Shown: piece after piece, positions 41,756 through 52,278 of the stretch | Layout: each line of letters opens with the position of its first letter | How positions within the stretch are numbered: the first letter of the stretch is position 1 | Source of the DNA: Rhizobacter sp. | Lineage (GTDB): Bacteria; Pseudomonadota; Gammaproteobacteria; Burkholderiales; Burkholderiaceae_C | Direction of reading: 5' to 3' | Assembly: GCA_025350965.1 (NCBI GenBank) | Contig: JANXWV010000025.1 | Coordinates: 35,043-99,042 of the forward strand | Length of the DNA: 64,000 nt | The notes under the pieces: model-generated | Told to the model about the DNA's origin: nothing | The model's database searches: none | The model's input: the letters and a program-made list of their open reading frames with translations, nothing else | Translations under genes and position numbers: made by a program

Positions 41756-41846
41756 TGGCGGAGAGATCGGGATTCGAACCCGAGGGGGGTTATTAGCCCC
41801 CACACGCTTTCCAGGCGTGCGACTTAAACCGCTCATCCACCTCTCC
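41756..41846 (-). tRNA. tRNA-Ser (anticodon GGA)
   Basis: A 91-nt minus-strand cloverleaf with acceptor arms GGAGAGG and its complement, a long variable arm with a G-rich stem (GGGGGCTAATAACCCCC), T-loop TTCGAAT and an encoded CCA. The anticodon GGA corresponds to TCC at 41810-41812 on the plus strand. It reads UCC and UCU. The AP2-like gene begins 16 nt downstream of its 3' end. Confidence 0.96.
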
Positions 41847-41864
41847 TAAGACACTGAGTTTAAC

Positions 41865-42230
41865 TTATGCCATGTCCAGCGCGTGGGCCTGCAGCGTCGC
41901 CAGCGGCACGAAGTCCAGCGCGCGCTCGTGGGTGCATTCGAGTACCACGGCAGGGGCCACGCCGGCATCGAAAGCCTCGCGCCAGCGCAGCGCGCACAGG
42001 CACCAGCGGTCGCCGGCCACCAGGCCGCGAAAGCGGTATTCCGGCCTTGGTGTGACCAGATCATTGCCGCGCCGAGCCGAGTAGGCGAGGAACTCGGCGG
42101 TCACCTTCACACAGACCACGTGGCTGCCCGTGTCGTCTTCTGCCGTATTGCAGCAGCCATCGCGGAAGAAGCCGGTCAGCGGGTCGTAGGAACAGGGCAC
42201 CAGGGCCGTGCCGAGCACGTTGAAGGCCAT
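41865..42230 (-). CDS. DUF2237 family protein
   Basis: The 121-residue protein begins MAFNVLGTALVPCSYDPLTGFFRDGCC, the hallmark of DUF2237. It has conserved cysteines (PCSYDP, DGCCNT) and a C-terminal GDRWCLCALRWREAFDAGVAP segment. Characterised biology is lacking; the cysteine pattern hints at a metal or redox role, but this is speculation. ATG 42230 fits the family start. It is divergent from the PLP-dependent decarboxylase, with 163 nt between starts. Confidence 0.82.
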   Translation of the reverse strand: MAFNVLGTALVPCSYDPLTGFFRDGCCNTAEDDTGSHVVCVKVTAEFLAYSARRGNDLVTPRPEYRFRGLVAGDRWCLCALRWREAFDAGVAPAVVLECTHERALDFVPLATLQAHALDMA

Positions 42231-42393
42231 GGCTAGGGGCACCAGACCAGCGTGGGGACAGGGAATTTGCGCATTCGAATTCCTTTCGGCAGAAGCCGTG
42301 CGGGCAGTGTAGGCGTGTGTCGGGCGCGGCACTCTTCCGGCCCTACACTTCGCGCTTTCTTGATTGCCTGTCCGCTTCCGCCGAGGTTTGCCC

Positions 42394-44658
42394 ATGCTGC
42401 GTTTCAACTTCCCCATCGTCATCATCGACGAAGATTTTCGTTCGGAGAACACTTCGGGCCTGGGCATCCGGGCGCTGGCGGCGGCCATCGAGAAAGAAGG
42501 CTTCGAGGTCCTCGGCGCCACGACCTATGGTGATTTGTCGCAGTTCGCGCAGCAGCAAAGCCGCGCCAGCGCGTTCATCCTGTCGATCGACGACGAAGAA
42601 TTCACGCCGGGGCCGGAACTCGACCCGGCGGTGCTGAACCTGCGCAAGTTCATCGAAGAGGTTCGCTTCAAGAACTCCGAGGTGCCGATCTACCTGTATG
42701 GCGAGACGCGCACCTCGCAGCACCTTCCGAACGACATCCTTCGCGAGCTGCACGGCTTCATCCACATGTTCGAGGACACGCCCGAGTTCGTGGCGCGCCA
42801 CATCATCCGCGAGGCCAAGAGCTACATGGATGGCCTGGCGCCACCGTTCTTCAAGGCGCTGGTTGACTATGCGCAGGACGGCTCCTACTCCTGGCACTGC
42901 CCCGGCCACTCAGGCGGTGTCGCATTCCTGAAGAGCCCGGTCGGCCGGATGTTCCACCAGTTCTTCGGCGAGAACATGCTGCGCGCCGATGTGTGCAACA
43001 GCGTCGACGAGCTCGGCCAGTTGCTCGACCACACCGGCCCGATCGCGCAGAGCGAACGCAACGCCGCGCGCATCTTCAATGCCGACCACTGCTTCTTCGT
43101 GACCAATGGCACCAGCACCAGCAACAAGATGGTGTGGCACCACACGGTAGCGCCGGGCGACGTGGTGGTGGTTGACCGCAACTGCCACAAGTCGATCCTG
43201 CACGCGATCATCATGACCGGCGCGGTACCGGTGTTCCTGCGGCCGACGCGCAACCACTACGGCATCATCGGTCCGATTCCGCAGAGCGAATTTTCGCCGG
43301 CGGCGATCAGGCGGAAGATTGCTGCCAACCCGCTGCTCAAAGGTGTGGACGCGAAGACGGTCAAGCCGCGCATCCTCACGCTGACGCAGAGCACCTATGA
43401 CGGCGTGCTCTACAACACCGAGACCATCAAGCACACTCTCGACGGTTATATCGACACGCTTCACTTCGACGAGGCCTGGCTGCCGCACGCCGCCTTCCAC
43501 AAGTTCTACGGCGTGTTCCATTCGATGGGCAAGAACCGCCAGCGCCCGAAGGACCAGCTCGTCTTCGCGACCCAGTCGACGCACAAACTGCTTGCCGGCA
43601 TCAGCCAGGCCTCGCAGGTGCTGGTGCAAGACTCGACCGAGCGCAAGCTCGACCGGCACCTCTTCAACGAGGCTTACCTGATGCACAGCTCCACGAGCCC
43701 GCAGTACGCGATCATCGCGAGCTGCGACGTGGCGGCAGCCATGATGGAAGCGCCGGGCGGCCCGGCGCTGGTGGAAGAGAGCATTGCCGAGTCGCTCGAC
43801 TTCCGGCGCGCGATGCGCAAGGTCGAGAAAGACTACGGCAAGAAAGACTGGTGGTTCAAGGTCTGGGGGCCGGACAAGATCGCGGCCGATGGCATTGGCA
43901 AGAGCAGCGAGTGGGTTCTGAAAGCTGGCGCCAAGTGGCACGGCTTCGGCGACCTGGCCGAGGGCTTCAACCTGCTCGACCCGATCAAGTGCACCCTGAT
44001 CACGCCGGGCATGGACATGTCGGGCAAGTTCGCCGAGACCGGCATCCCCGCGAGCATCGTCACGAAGTTCCTCGCCGAGCACGGCGTGATCGTCGAGAAG
44101 ACCGGGCTGTACTCGTTCTTCATCATGTTCACCATCGGCATCACCAAGGGCCGCTGGAACACGCTGTTGACGGCGCTACAACAGTTCAAGGACGACTACG
44201 ACCGCAACCAGCCGCTGTGGCGCATCCTCCCCGAGTTCTGCGCCGCCCACCCGCGCTACGAGCGCATGGGCCTGCGCGACCTCAGTCAAGCCATCCATGA
44301 GATGTACGCCAAGGGCGACATTGCGCGCCTGACCACCGAGATGTACCTCTCCGACCTGCAACCCGCGATGAAGCCGAGCGACGCGTTCGCCTACATCGCC
44401 CACCGCAAGACTGAGCGCGTGCCCATCGACGAGCTCGAAGGGCGCATCACCACCTCACTGCTCACGCCGTACCCGCCCGGCATCCCGTTGCTGATTCCGG
44501 GCGAGCGATTCAACAAGAAGATCGTCGACTACCTGAAGTTCACACGCGAGTTCAATGCGGCGTTCCCGGGCTTCGACACCGACGTGCACGGCTTGGTCGA
44601 ATCCGACGGAGATGCTGAGACCCACGGCTACTTTGTCGACTGCGTGAAAGCCGACTGA
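42394..44658 (+). CDS. Arginine/lysine/ornithine decarboxylase (fold III, PLP)
   Basis: The 754-residue protein has the three-part plan of the inducible arginine, lysine and ornithine decarboxylases. There is an N-terminal wing domain (IVIIDEDFRSENTSGLGIRAL), a PLP-binding major domain with FDEAWLPHAAFHKFYG and the Schiff-base lysine near residue 398 in THKLLAGISQAS, and a C-terminal domain. These enzymes consume protons and make agmatine, cadaverine or putrescine, often in acid resistance or polyamine synthesis. The overall look is closest to AdiA-type arginine decarboxylases, but substrate cannot be fixed by eye. ATG 42394 begins the wing domain; an in-frame start at 42364 adds ten residues. 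Confidence 0.9.
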   Translation: MLRFNFPIVIIDEDFRSENTSGLGIRALAAAIEKEGFEVLGATTYGDLSQFAQQQSRASAFILSIDDEEFTPGPELDPAVLNLRKFIEEVRFKNSEVPIYLYGETRTSQHLPNDILRELHGFIHMFEDTPEFVARHIIREAKSYMDGLAPPFFKALVDYAQDGSYSWHCPGHSGGVAFLKSPVGRMFHQFFGENMLRADVCNSVDELGQLLDHTGPIAQSERNAARIFNADHCFFVTNGTSTSNKMVWHHTVAPGDVVVVDRNCHKSILHAIIMTGAVPVFLRPTRNHYGIIGPIPQSEFSPAAIRRKIAANPLLKGVDAKTVKPRILTLTQSTYDGVLYNTETIKHTLDGYIDTLHFDEAWLPHAAFHKFYGVFHSMGKNRQRPKDQLVFATQSTHKLLAGISQASQVLVQDSTERKLDRHLFNEAYLMHSSTSPQYAIIASCDVAAAMMEAPGGPALVEESIAESLDFRRAMRKVEKDYGKKDWWFKVWGPDKIAADGIGKSSEWVLKAGAKWHGFGDLAEGFNLLDPIKCTLITPGMDMSGKFAETGIPASIVTKFLAEHGVIVEKTGLYSFFIMFTIGITKGRWNTLLTALQQFKDDYDRNQPLWRILPEFCAAHPRYERMGLRDLSQAIHEMYAKGDIARLTTEMYLSDLQPAMKPSDAFAYIAHRKTERVPIDELEGRITTSLLTPYPPGIPLLIPGERFNKKIVDYLKFTREFNAAFPGFDTDVHGLVESDGDAETHGYFVDCVKAD

Positions 44659-44683
44659 CCGCTGGTTTTCGTTACTGCGGAGG

Positions 44684-45469
44684 TCAGGCTTCCGACAGGT
44701 CGCCGAGCGCAGCCTGGCTGAAGCCACCATCGACATAGGTGATCTCGGACGTGATGCCCGCCGCCAGATCGGACAGCAGGAACGCGGCCGCATTGCCCAC
44801 GTCATCGATGGTCACGTTGCGGCCGAGCGGCGAGTGGCTGGATGCTTCCAGCATCTTGCCGAAGCCCTTGATGCCCGACGCCGCCAGCGTCTTGATCGGC
44901 CCGGCCGAAATGCCGTTCACCCGGACGCCCTTCGGGCCAAGCGCCGCGGCGAGGTAACGAACGCTGGCTTCCAGCGAGGCCTTGGCCAGGCCCATGGTGT
45001 TGTAGCTGGGCATGCTGCGCAGGGCACCCAGGTAGGTGAGCGTCAGCAAGGCCGAGCCGGCGCGCAGGCGCGGCGCCGCCGCCTTCGCCAACGCCGGGAA
45101 GCTGTAGCTCGAAATGTCATGCGCAATGCGGAATGACTCGCGTGACAGGCCTTCGAGAAAATTGCCTGCGATGGACTCTTTCGGGGCGAACCCGATCGAG
45201 TGAACCAGGCCGTCGAATTCGGGCCACGCTTCGGCCAGGTCGGTGAACATGGCATCGATCTGCTCGTCGCTCGCAACGTCGCAGTCGTAGACCAGTGGCG
45301 AGCCGAATTCGGCTGCGAATTCAGAAACGCGACTCTTGAAGCGTTCACCTTGATAGCTGAAGGCCAGTTCGGCGCCTTCACGGTGGCAGGCGCGAGCGAT
45401 GCCGTAGGCAATCGAGCGGTTCGAGAGTACGCCCGTGATCAGCAGGCGCTTGCCGGCAAGAAATCCCAT
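44684..45469 (-). CDS. fabI: Enoyl-[acyl-carrier-protein] reductase (NADH)
   Basis: The 261-residue SDR-type enzyme begins [20 protein letters not shown] with the FabI cofactor loop ([11 protein letters not shown]). The active-site Tyr-X6-Lys is YNTMGLAK, and [17 protein letters not shown] is the conserved substrate-binding loop. It does the last reduction of each fatty-acid elongation round and is the target of triclosan-type inhibitors. It is convergent with the decarboxylase gene. Confidence 0.95.
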   Translation of the reverse strand: MGFLAGKRLLITGVLSNRSIAYGIARACHREGAELAFSYQGERFKSRVSEFAAEFGSPLVYDCDVASDEQIDAMFTDLAEAWPEFDGLVHSIGFAPKESIAGNFLEGLSRESFRIAHDISSYSFPALAKAAAPRLRAGSALLTLTYLGALRSMPSYNTMGLAKASLEASVRYLAAALGPKGVRVNGISAGPIKTLAASGIKGFGKMLEASSHSPLGRNVTIDDVGNAAAFLLSDLAAGITSEITYVDGGFSQAALGDLSEA

Positions 45470-45544
45470 GATGGCTCCGTCGGTTGGGTCGGGCCGAATT
45501 CTGGCACGCAGCCGGGTGCCTTCTCGCTGGCGCGTGGCCGAGTG

Positions 45545-45573
45545 TTGCTCGGCGCAGCGTCGCGGAGTACAAT
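45545..45573 (+). promoter_or_regulatory. Sigma-70 promoter of the rimP-nusA-infB operon
   Basis: TTGCTC (45545-45550), a 17-nt spacer and TACAAT (45568-45573) lie about 185 nt before the rimP start. Predicted transcription start is about 45580, giving a structured leader of roughly 175 nt. Confidence 0.6.
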
Positions 45574-45653
45574 CCTGGTTTTGCTAGAAAGCTGCTTGGC
45601 GAGTGACCCGGGTTGCGGTTTAGATACCGCCTTCCAGGCAAGCGCCGAATGAT

Positions 45654-45682
45654 TGGGCGGATTCTTCCAGCCCATTTTTTTT
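45654..45682 (+). terminator. Terminator-like hairpin in the rimP leader
   Basis: TGGGCGGA (45654-45661) pairs with TCC-A-GCCCA (45666-45674, one bulged A) around a short loop, followed directly by eight T residues (45675-45682). It looks like a genuine intrinsic terminator lying between the operon promoter and the first gene, so it probably works as an attenuator or yields a short leader RNA. A smaller stem, GCGGT/ACCGC (45615-45630), lies upstream. Confidence 0.65.
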
Positions 45683-45757
45683 GGCTGAACGCTTTTTGAC
45701 ACGGTATTTGTGCACGACACGGTGCGCAACCCAACGACTGGACGGACGCGACTTTTG

Positions 45758-46405
45758 ATGAACTGGCAGGCTGCGGTCGAAACCACGGTGACTGGCTTGG
45801 GCTACGAGCTCGTTGACGCCGAAAAGGGCGCTGGGGGATTGCTGCGCGTATTGATCGACCAACTGCCGGAATCCAAGTCGGGGGAGTTCATCACCGTTGA
45901 TGACTGCGAGAAGGTCACGCGCCAACTGCAGCACCTGCTCGAAGTCGAAGGGTGCTCATACGAGCGGCTCGAAGTGTCGTCGCCCGGGCTCGACCGGCCC
46001 CTCAAGAAGGCTGCCGACTACACGCGATTTGCGGGCGAGCAGATCGAGATCACGCTGAAGCTGCCCTTCAAAGGCCGCAAAAAGTACCGCGGCGAATTGC
46101 AGGCGCTGGGCGAGGGTTGGCGATTGGTGCTGGCCGAAGACCTGCGCGCCGACACCCGCGCCACCAAGCGCGCGGCCAAACAAAGCGAGCCGGCGGATGA
46201 TGTGGAATCAGTCCCTGCTGCCGATGCCGAGTCAGCCGGCACGGCGTTGGATTTTTCACTGGACGAAGTACGCGAGGCGCGCTTGGTGCCGGTGGTCGAC
46301 TTCAAGGGGCGCCGCGTTGCCGATGTGGCTGGCGCGCCGCTGACGCCCACCCCCGCGCAGGGCGCGCATTTGCATGACGAGATTGACGGAGGCCGTATTC
46401 AATGA
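45758..46405 (+). CDS. rimP: Ribosome maturation factor RimP
   Basis: The 215-residue protein has the RimP N-terminal domain ([15 protein letters not shown], then [13 protein letters not shown] and [17 protein letters not shown]), with an SH3-like C-terminal domain after that. The tail has an Ala/Asp/Glu-rich insertion (about 138-170) that makes it longer than E. coli RimP. It helps assemble the 30S subunit. ATG 45758 ([11 protein letters not shown]) is chosen; GTG 45710 would add 16 unconserved residues. nusA overlaps its stop by ATGA. It is the first gene of rimP-nusA-infB-rbfA-truB-typA. Confidence 0.93.
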   Translation: MNWQAAVETTVTGLGYELVDAEKGAGGLLRVLIDQLPESKSGEFITVDDCEKVTRQLQHLLEVEGCSYERLEVSSPGLDRPLKKAADYTRFAGEQIEITLKLPFKGRKKYRGELQALGEGWRLVLAEDLRADTRATKRAAKQSEPADDVESVPAADAESAGTALDFSLDEVREARLVPVVDFKGRRVADVAGAPLTPTPAQGAHLHDEIDGGRIQ

Positions 46406-47886
46406 ACCGCGATTTGCTTGATTTTGTGGACGCGATTTCGCGTGAGAAGAGCGTCGATCTCGAAGTGGTGTTCGGCGCCGTGGAAGCGGCGCTTGCATCG
46501 GCCTCGAAGAAGCTGCACGGCGGCGAGGTCGACATGCGTGTCTCGGTCGACCGCTCCAACGGTGAGTACGAAACCTTCCGCCGCTGGCTCGTCGTACCCG
46601 ATTCGGCCGGCCTGCAGAACCCGGACGCCGAAGAGCTGTTGACCGAAGCGCGCGAACGCCTCGACGACCCCGAGCTCGAAGAAGGCGACTACATCGAGGA
46701 AGCCGTCGACTCCGTCCCCATCGGCCGCATCGGTGCGCAGGCTGCCAAGCAGGTGATCCTGCAGAAGATTCGCGACGCAGAGCGCGAGCAACTGCTGTCC
46801 GACTTCCTGTCGCGCGGCGAGAAGATCTTCGTCGGCACGGTCAAGCGCCTCGACAAGGGCGATGTGATCGTCGAGCAGGGTCGCATCGAAGGGCGGCTGC
46901 GCCGCAGCGAGATGATCCCGAAGGAGAACCTGCGCAGCGGCGACCGCGTGCGGGCTTACATCGCCGAGGTCGACACCACCTTGCGCGGCCCGCAGATCCT
47001 GCTGTCGCGCAGCGCTCCGGGCTTCATGATCGAGCTGTTCGCGCAAGAGGTGCCCGAGATCGAGCAGGGCCTGCTCGAGATCAAGTCGTGCGCCCGTGAC
47101 CCGGGCTCGCGTGCCAAGATCGCTGTGGTCTCGCACGACAAACGCGTCGACCCCATCGGCACCTGCGTCGGCGTGCGCGGCTCGCGCGTCAATGCCGTCA
47201 CGAATGAAGTGGCTGGCGAACGCGTCGACATCGTGCTGTGGTCGGAAGACCCCGCGCAGTTCGTGATCGGCGCGCTGGCACCGGCCAATGTGCAGTCGAT
47301 CGTGGTCGATGAAGAGCGCCACGCGATGGACGTGGTCGTGGACGAAGAGAACCTCGCCATTGCCATCGGTCGGGGCGGGCAGAACGTGCGCCTCGCCTCC
47401 GAGATGACCGGTTGGCGCATCAATATCATGACGGCGGAAGAATCGGCCACGAAGCAGGCGTCCGAGTCCGACCACGTGCGCAAGCTGTTCATCGAGAAGC
47501 TCGACGTCGACGCCGAAGTCGCCGACATCTTGATCGCCGAAGGATTCGCGAGCCTCGAAGAAGTGGCCTACGTGCCGATGCAGGAAATGCTCGAAATCGA
47601 GAGTTTTGACGAAGACACCGTGAACGAGTTGCGCACTCGCGCCAAGGACGCGCTGCTGACGATGGAGCTCGCCAAGGAAGAAAGCGTGGGCGATGTGTCG
47701 CAAGACCTGCGCGACCTCGAAGGCCTGTCGCCGGAGTTGATCGAGAGGCTCGCCGCCGGCGGCATTCACACCCGCGACGACTTGGCCGACCTGGCTGTCG
47801 ACGAACTGGTCGAGATCTCCGCCGTCGAAGAAGAGCAGGCCAAGTCCATCATCATGAAGGCGCGTGAACATTGGTTCACTGCCTGA
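46402..47886 (+). CDS. nusA: Transcription termination/antitermination factor NusA
   Basis: The 494-residue protein has the NusA N-terminal RNA-polymerase-binding domain (about 1-125), S1 domain (about 135-200, [21 protein letters not shown]), two KH domains ([17 protein letters not shown] and [15 protein letters not shown]), and two C-terminal helix-hairpin-helix repeats ending in KAREHWF. It modulates pausing and termination. Its start overlaps the rimP stop. The C-terminal acidic repeats are present, as in gamma- and betaproteobacteria. Confidence 0.97.
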   Translation: MNRDLLDFVDAISREKSVDLEVVFGAVEAALASASKKLHGGEVDMRVSVDRSNGEYETFRRWLVVPDSAGLQNPDAEELLTEARERLDDPELEEGDYIEEAVDSVPIGRIGAQAAKQVILQKIRDAEREQLLSDFLSRGEKIFVGTVKRLDKGDVIVEQGRIEGRLRRSEMIPKENLRSGDRVRAYIAEVDTTLRGPQILLSRSAPGFMIELFAQEVPEIEQGLLEIKSCARDPGSRAKIAVVSHDKRVDPIGTCVGVRGSRVNAVTNEVAGERVDIVLWSEDPAQFVIGALAPANVQSIVVDEERHAMDVVVDEENLAIAIGRGGQNVRLASEMTGWRINIMTAEESATKQASESDHVRKLFIEKLDVDAEVADILIAEGFASLEEVAYVPMQEMLEIESFDEDTVNELRTRAKDALLTMELAKEESVGDVSQDLRDLEGLSPELIERLAAGGIHTRDDLADLAVDELVEISAVEEEQAKSIIMKAREHWFTA

Positions 47887-47961
47887 CGCTGATTCGCCTC
47901 GCCCGGATCCGCCCGCCCCACACGCCCGCACACCGCTAGAACCCGCAAGGAACGCACACCC

Positions 47962-50874
47962 ATGGCAACGACTACCGTCGCCCAACTCGCCGCCGAGCTG
48001 AACCGCTCTGCGGCGGCGCTGCTAGAGCAGCTGCAGTCCGCCGGCGTCAGCAAGGCGTCGACGGACGACGCGCTGACCGAGTCCGACAAGGAACGCTTAC
48101 TCGACCACCTTCGCGCCACGCACGGCACCGTGCCGGGCGCCGAGCGCAAGAAAATCACGCTGACACGCAAGTCCACCAGCGAGATCAAGCAGGCCGATTC
48201 CAGCGGCAAGGCCCGCACCATCCAGGTGGAAGTGCGCAAGAAGCGCACCTTCATCAAGCGCGACGACGCTCCCGCGGGTGCCGATGACGCCGCCGACGCC
48301 GCTCAGGAAGACGCCGAACTGGCGCGCCGCGAAGAAGAAGCGCAAGCCCAGGCTGCGCTGTTGCGCCAGCAAGAGGAAGACCTGGCGGAGAAGCGGCGCG
48401 TGCGCGAAGAGCAGGAAGCACGTGACCGCGAGGCGGTTGAAGCCCGCGCCCGAGAGGCTGCAGAGAAGGCATCCGCCGATGCTGCTTCAGCGGCTGCGCT
48501 CGCGGCGGCCACGGTCGCTGCGAACAAGCCGAAGATCGGTGCCCGCGTCGAGACCAAGTCGAACGCCAAGATCAAGGCCGAAGCCGAGGCCAAGGCCGAA
48601 CCGCAAGCGGTCGAGCCACCGCCTGTCGTGGTGGCTGCGCCTGTTGCGCCAGCAGCCCCGGTGGAGCCGCCGAAGCCAGTGCTTCGTGTGGTGAAGGCTG
48701 CCGACGTCGTGAACGAGGAAGTTCAACGTGCCGCCGATCTGGCCAAGCGCCGGCAGGCAGCAGAAGCAGAAGCGCGTGCGATTCGTGAAATGATGAACGC
48801 GCCGAAGAAGGTGCTGGTCGCGAAGAAGCCCGAAGAAGTGAAGCCGGCGGCCGTCGAGATCAAAGGCACGATTCACAAGAAGGTCGGCGCCCCGGGCACG
48901 GCCACGGCCGTGGCCAAGCCAGGCGACAAGAAGGCCGTCAAGTCCGAGAAGCTCTCGTCGAGCTGGGCCGACGACGCCAAGAAGCGCAGCGCGCTCAAGC
49001 CAGGCGCGCGCGCGCCGGCCGGTGCGGGCCGCCCGGGCTGGCGCGCACCGCGCACCGGCCGCCGCGGCGACCGCAACGACAGCGCGCCGTCGAACTTCAA
49101 CTCCCCGACCGAAGTCCAAGTGCAGGAAGTGCACGTGCCCGAGACCATCAGCGTGGCCGATCTGGCGCACAAGATGTCGGTGAAGGCGTCCGAGGTCATC
49201 AAGCAGTTGATGAAGCTGGGCCAGATGGTCACCATCAACCAGCAGCTCGACCAGGAGACCGCGATGATCGTGGTCGAAGAGATGGGCCACACGGCACTGG
49301 CCGCGAAGCTCGACGACCCCGACGCCTTCCTCGAAGAAGTCGAGGCCGATGCGAACCACGAATCGCTGCCGCGCGCACCGGTCGTCACGGTCATGGGCCA
49401 CGTGGACCATGGCAAGACCTCGCTGCTCGACTACATCCGTACCTCGCGTGTGGCGGCAGGTGAAGCGGGGGGCATCACGCAGCACATCGGCGCGTACCAC
49501 GTTGACACCCCGCGCGGCATGATCACCTTCCTCGATACCCCGGGTCACGCCGCTTTCACTGCCATGCGTGCGCGGGGTGCGAAGGCGACGGACATCGTGA
49601 TCCTGGTGGTGGCGGCCGACGACGGTGTGATGCCGCAGACGAAGGAAGCCATTGCCCACGCGAAGGCTGCGGGCGTGCCCATCGTGGTTGCGATGAACAA
49701 GATCGACAAACCGGAGGCCAACCTCGAGCGCTTGAAGTCCGAACTGGTGGCCGAACAGGTCGTGCCGGAAGACTTCGGCGGCGAATCACCGTTCGTGGGC
49801 GTTTCGGCTCGCACCGGCGCCGGCATCGACACGCTGCTCGAACAAGTGCTGCTGCAAGCCGAAGTGCTGGAACTGAAGGCGCCGAAGGATTCGATGGCCA
49901 AGGGCCTCGTGATCGAAGCCCGGCTCGACAAGGGCCGCGGCCCGGTCGCCACAGTGTTGGTGCAAAGCGGCACGTTGAAGCGCGGCGATGTGTTGCTGGC
50001 GGGTTCGAGCTTCGGCCGGGTTCGGGCGATGCTCGACGAAAACGGCAAATCGATTGCCGAAGCCGGCCCGTCGATTCCGGTCGAAATCCAGGGTTTGACG
50101 GAAGTGCCCCAGGCCGGTGACGAGTTCATGGTGCTGGGCGACGAGCGCCGTGCGCGCGAAATCGCAACCTTCCGCCAGGGCAAGTACCGCGACGTGAAGC
50201 TTGCGCGCCGCCAGGCCGCAAACCTCGAGAACCTGATGGACTCGATGGGGCAGGGCGCTGCACAAACGCTCGCGCTCATCATCAAGGCCGACGTGCAGGG
50301 CTCGCAGGAAGCATTGGCGCAATCGCTGCTCAAGCTCAGCACCGCCGAGGTCAAGGTGCAGATCGTGCATGCAGCCGTGGGCGGCATCAGCGAGTCGGAC
50401 GTGAACCTGGCCATTGCATCCAAGGCGGTCATCATCGGCTTCAACACGCGGGCCGATGCCGGCTCGCGCAAGCTGGCCGAGCACAACGGCGTCGACATCC
50501 GCTACTACAACATCATTTACGACGCGGTCGATGAGATCAAGCTCGCCATGACCGGCATGCTGGCCCCCGAACAGCGCGAAGAAGTCATCGGCACGGCCGA
50601 GATTCGCACCGTGTTCGTGGCGTCGAAGATCGGTACCGTGGCGGGTTCGATGGTCACCGCCGGCCTGGTGCGCCGTGGTGCGCGCTTCCGCCTGCTGCGC
50701 GAGAACATCGTCGTCTACACCGGCGAAGTGGAGTCGGTGCGCCGCCTCAAAGACGATGTGCGTGAAGTGGCCAGCGGCTTCGAGTGCGGTATCAAGCTGA
50801 AGAACTACAACGACATCAAAGAGGGCGATCAGCTCGAGTTCTTCGAGGTGAAGGAAGTTGCCCGAACGCTATAA
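47962..50874 (+). CDS. infB: Translation initiation factor IF-2
   Basis: The 970-residue GTPase has an N-terminal IF2_N module ([22 protein letters not shown]), a long Ala/Glu/Lys/Pro-rich linker (about 90-330), a second IF2_N segment ([20 protein letters not shown]) and the G domain with GHVDHGKTS near 479, DTPGHAAF and NKID. The EF-Tu-like and C-terminal initiator-tRNA-binding domains follow. It delivers fMet-tRNA to the 30S subunit. The length is larger than the E. coli 890 residues because of the linker. A hairpin with a T-rich tail separates it from rbfA. Confidence 0.97.
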   Translation: MATTTVAQLAAELNRSAAALLEQLQSAGVSKASTDDALTESDKERLLDHLRATHGTVPGAERKKITLTRKSTSEIKQADSSGKARTIQVEVRKKRTFIKRDDAPAGADDAADAAQEDAELARREEEAQAQAALLRQQEEDLAEKRRVREEQEARDREAVEARAREAAEKASADAASAAALAAATVAANKPKIGARVETKSNAKIKAEAEAKAEPQAVEPPPVVVAAPVAPAAPVEPPKPVLRVVKAADVVNEEVQRAADLAKRRQAAEAEARAIREMMNAPKKVLVAKKPEEVKPAAVEIKGTIHKKVGAPGTATAVAKPGDKKAVKSEKLSSSWADDAKKRSALKPGARAPAGAGRPGWRAPRTGRRGDRNDSAPSNFNSPTEVQVQEVHVPETISVADLAHKMSVKASEVIKQLMKLGQMVTINQQLDQETAMIVVEEMGHTALAAKLDDPDAFLEEVEADANHESLPRAPVVTVMGHVDHGKTSLLDYIRTSRVAAGEAGGITQHIGAYHVDTPRGMITFLDTPGHAAFTAMRARGAKATDIVILVVAADDGVMPQTKEAIAHAKAAGVPIVVAMNKIDKPEANLERLKSELVAEQVVPEDFGGESPFVGVSARTGAGIDTLLEQVLLQAEVLELKAPKDSMAKGLVIEARLDKGRGPVATVLVQSGTLKRGDVLLAGSSFGRVRAMLDENGKSIAEAGPSIPVEIQGLTEVPQAGDEFMVLGDERRAREIATFRQGKYRDVKLARRQAANLENLMDSMGQGAAQTLALIIKADVQGSQEALAQSLLKLSTAEVKVQIVHAAVGGISESDVNLAIASKAVIIGFNTRADAGSRKLAEHNGVDIRYYNIIYDAVDEIKLAMTGMLAPEQREEVIGTAEIRTVFVASKIGTVAGSMVTAGLVRRGARFRLLRENIVVYTGEVESVRRLKDDVREVASGFECGIKLKNYNDIKEGDQLEFFEVKEVARTL

Positions 50875-50897
50875 GGCGGTTTGGTCTCAACCACCGA

Positions 50898-50932
50898 CCC
50901 CGCCTTCTGAAAAGCTGGCGGGGTTTGTGTTT
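50898..50932 (+). terminator. Terminator-like hairpin between infB and rbfA
   Basis: CCCCGCC (50898-50904) pairs perfectly with GGCGGGG (50917-50923) around a 12-nt loop, followed by TTTGTGTTT. It lies inside an operon that is otherwise tightly packed, so it may be a partial terminator tuning the downstream genes. Confidence 0.6.
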
Positions 50933-50943
50933 GAAGAGTCCCC

Positions 50944-51309
50944 ATGAAACACAAACGATCCATCCCCAACCGCGGTTTCCGCGTGGCCGACCAGATCCAG
51001 CGCGATGTGGCCGAACTCGTGCGCGACCTCAAAGACCCGCGCGTCGGCATGATCACCGTGAACGCGGTGGAGGTCACGGCCGACTACGCGCACGCAACCG
51101 TGCTGTTCTCGGTGCTGATCGGCAACCCGCTGGAATGCGAACTGGCGCTGAACGAAGCGGCCGGCTTCATCCGCAACAGCCTGTTCAAGCGCCTGCAGAT
51201 CCACACCGTGCCCACGCTGCATTTCAAGTTCGACCGCACCACCGAGCGTGCCGCCGAATTGAACGCGCTGATCGTGCAGGCTAACGCCACGCGGGCGAAG
51301 GACGACTGA
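50944..51309 (+). CDS. rbfA: 30S ribosome-binding factor A
   Basis: The 121-residue protein is a KH-type fold. It begins with [20 protein letters not shown] and [21 protein letters not shown], followed by [20 protein letters not shown], all RbfA hallmarks. It aids 16S rRNA 5'-end maturation and cold adaptation. The ATG follows infB by 69 nt with a hairpin in the gap; truB begins 3 nt after its stop. Confidence 0.95.
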   Translation: MKHKRSIPNRGFRVADQIQRDVAELVRDLKDPRVGMITVNAVEVTADYAHATVLFSVLIGNPLECELALNEAAGFIRNSLFKRLQIHTVPTLHFKFDRTTERAAELNALIVQANATRAKDD

Positions 51310-51312
51310 GCC

Positions 51313-52278
51313 GTGCAGGGCCAAGAGCGCGTTCGCATTCAACGCCGTGCCGTACACGGCGTGCTGCTGCTCGACAAGCCGCTCGGCCTGTCGAGCAACG
51401 ACGCGTTGCAGAAGGCCAAGCGCCTGTACCGTGCCGAGAAGGCCGGCCACACCGGCACGCTCGACCCGCTGGCCACCGGCCTCCTGCCGCTGTGCTTCGG
51501 CGCCGCCACCAAGTTCTCGCAGATCAGCCTGGACGCCGACAAGCGCTACCTCGCCACGCTGAAGCTGGGCGTTACCACGACCACCGCCGATGCTGAGGGT
51601 GAGCAACTGCAGCGCCGTGACGTAAACGTGACCCGCGCGGCGATGGAAGCCGCCTGCGCCCGCTTCACCGGCCCCATTCAACAGGTTCCGCCCATGCACT
51701 CGGCGCTCAAGCGCGATGGCAAGCCGCTCTATGAGTACGCCCGCGCCGGCATCGAAGTCGAGCGTGAGCCACGCAGCGTGACGATTCATCACATTGCCAT
51801 CGTCAGTGGCGAACATGCCGAGTGGCAACTCGACGTGCAATGCAGCAAGGGCACTTACATCCGGACGCTCGCCGAAGACATCGGCGAATCGCTGGGTTGC
51901 GGCGCGCACCTGGCGGGCCTGCGCCGCACGGGCAGCGGGGCGCTGACGCTGCAGGGCGCATTGACACTGGAGCAGCTCGCTGCCATGACCGAAGGCGAGC
52001 GCGACGCTGCCCTCGCCGCTGCCGATGCGCTCGTGGCCGGCTGGCCCGAAGTGCGGCTCGGCACGGAAGATGCGGGCCGTTTTCTCAGCGGTGTGCGCCG
52101 CCGCACGAAGCTTGCCGACACGCCCAATGTGCGCGTCTATGGCCCCGAGCCCAAGGCCTTCCTGGGCGGTGCGCACATCACCGCCGGTGAACTCATTTCA
52201 ACCAGGCTGCTCAGCCCGCTGGAGGTGCAAGGCCTTCTCGACGCCACAAGCGTCAACTCAACCCGTACTGCACCATGA
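51313..52278 (+). CDS. truB: tRNA pseudouridine(55) synthase
   Basis: The 321-residue enzyme makes pseudouridine 55 in the T-loop of tRNAs. The active-site motif [14 protein letters not shown] carries the catalytic Asp51, followed by [13 protein letters not shown]. The C-terminal part has a PUA-like end ([20 protein letters not shown]). The start is GTG 51313, 3 nt past rbfA; no ATG lies nearer the conserved region [14 protein letters not shown]. Its stop overlaps the typA start by ATGA. Confidence 0.95.
   Translation: MQGQERVRIQRRAVHGVLLLDKPLGLSSNDALQKAKRLYRAEKAGHTGTLDPLATGLLPLCFGAATKFSQISLDADKRYLATLKLGVTTTTADAEGEQLQRRDVNVTRAAMEAACARFTGPIQQVPPMHSALKRDGKPLYEYARAGIEVEREPRSVTIHHIAIVSGEHAEWQLDVQCSKGTYIRTLAEDIGESLGCGAHLAGLRRTGSGALTLQGALTLEQLAAMTEGERDAALAAADALVAGWPEVRLGTEDAGRFLSGVRRRTKLADTPNVRVYGPEPKAFLGGAHITAGELISTRLLSPLEVQGLLDATSVNSTRTAP

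Noticed and set aside
41756..41846. Integration of a mobile element at tRNA-Ser
   Set aside because: Only the small AP2-like gene is adjacent; no integrase or duplicated tRNA end is visible in the window.
45696..45701. TTGACA close to rimP as a second promoter
   Set aside because: No acceptable -10 box lies 16-18 nt downstream (the sequence there is GC-rich), so I did not call a promoter.
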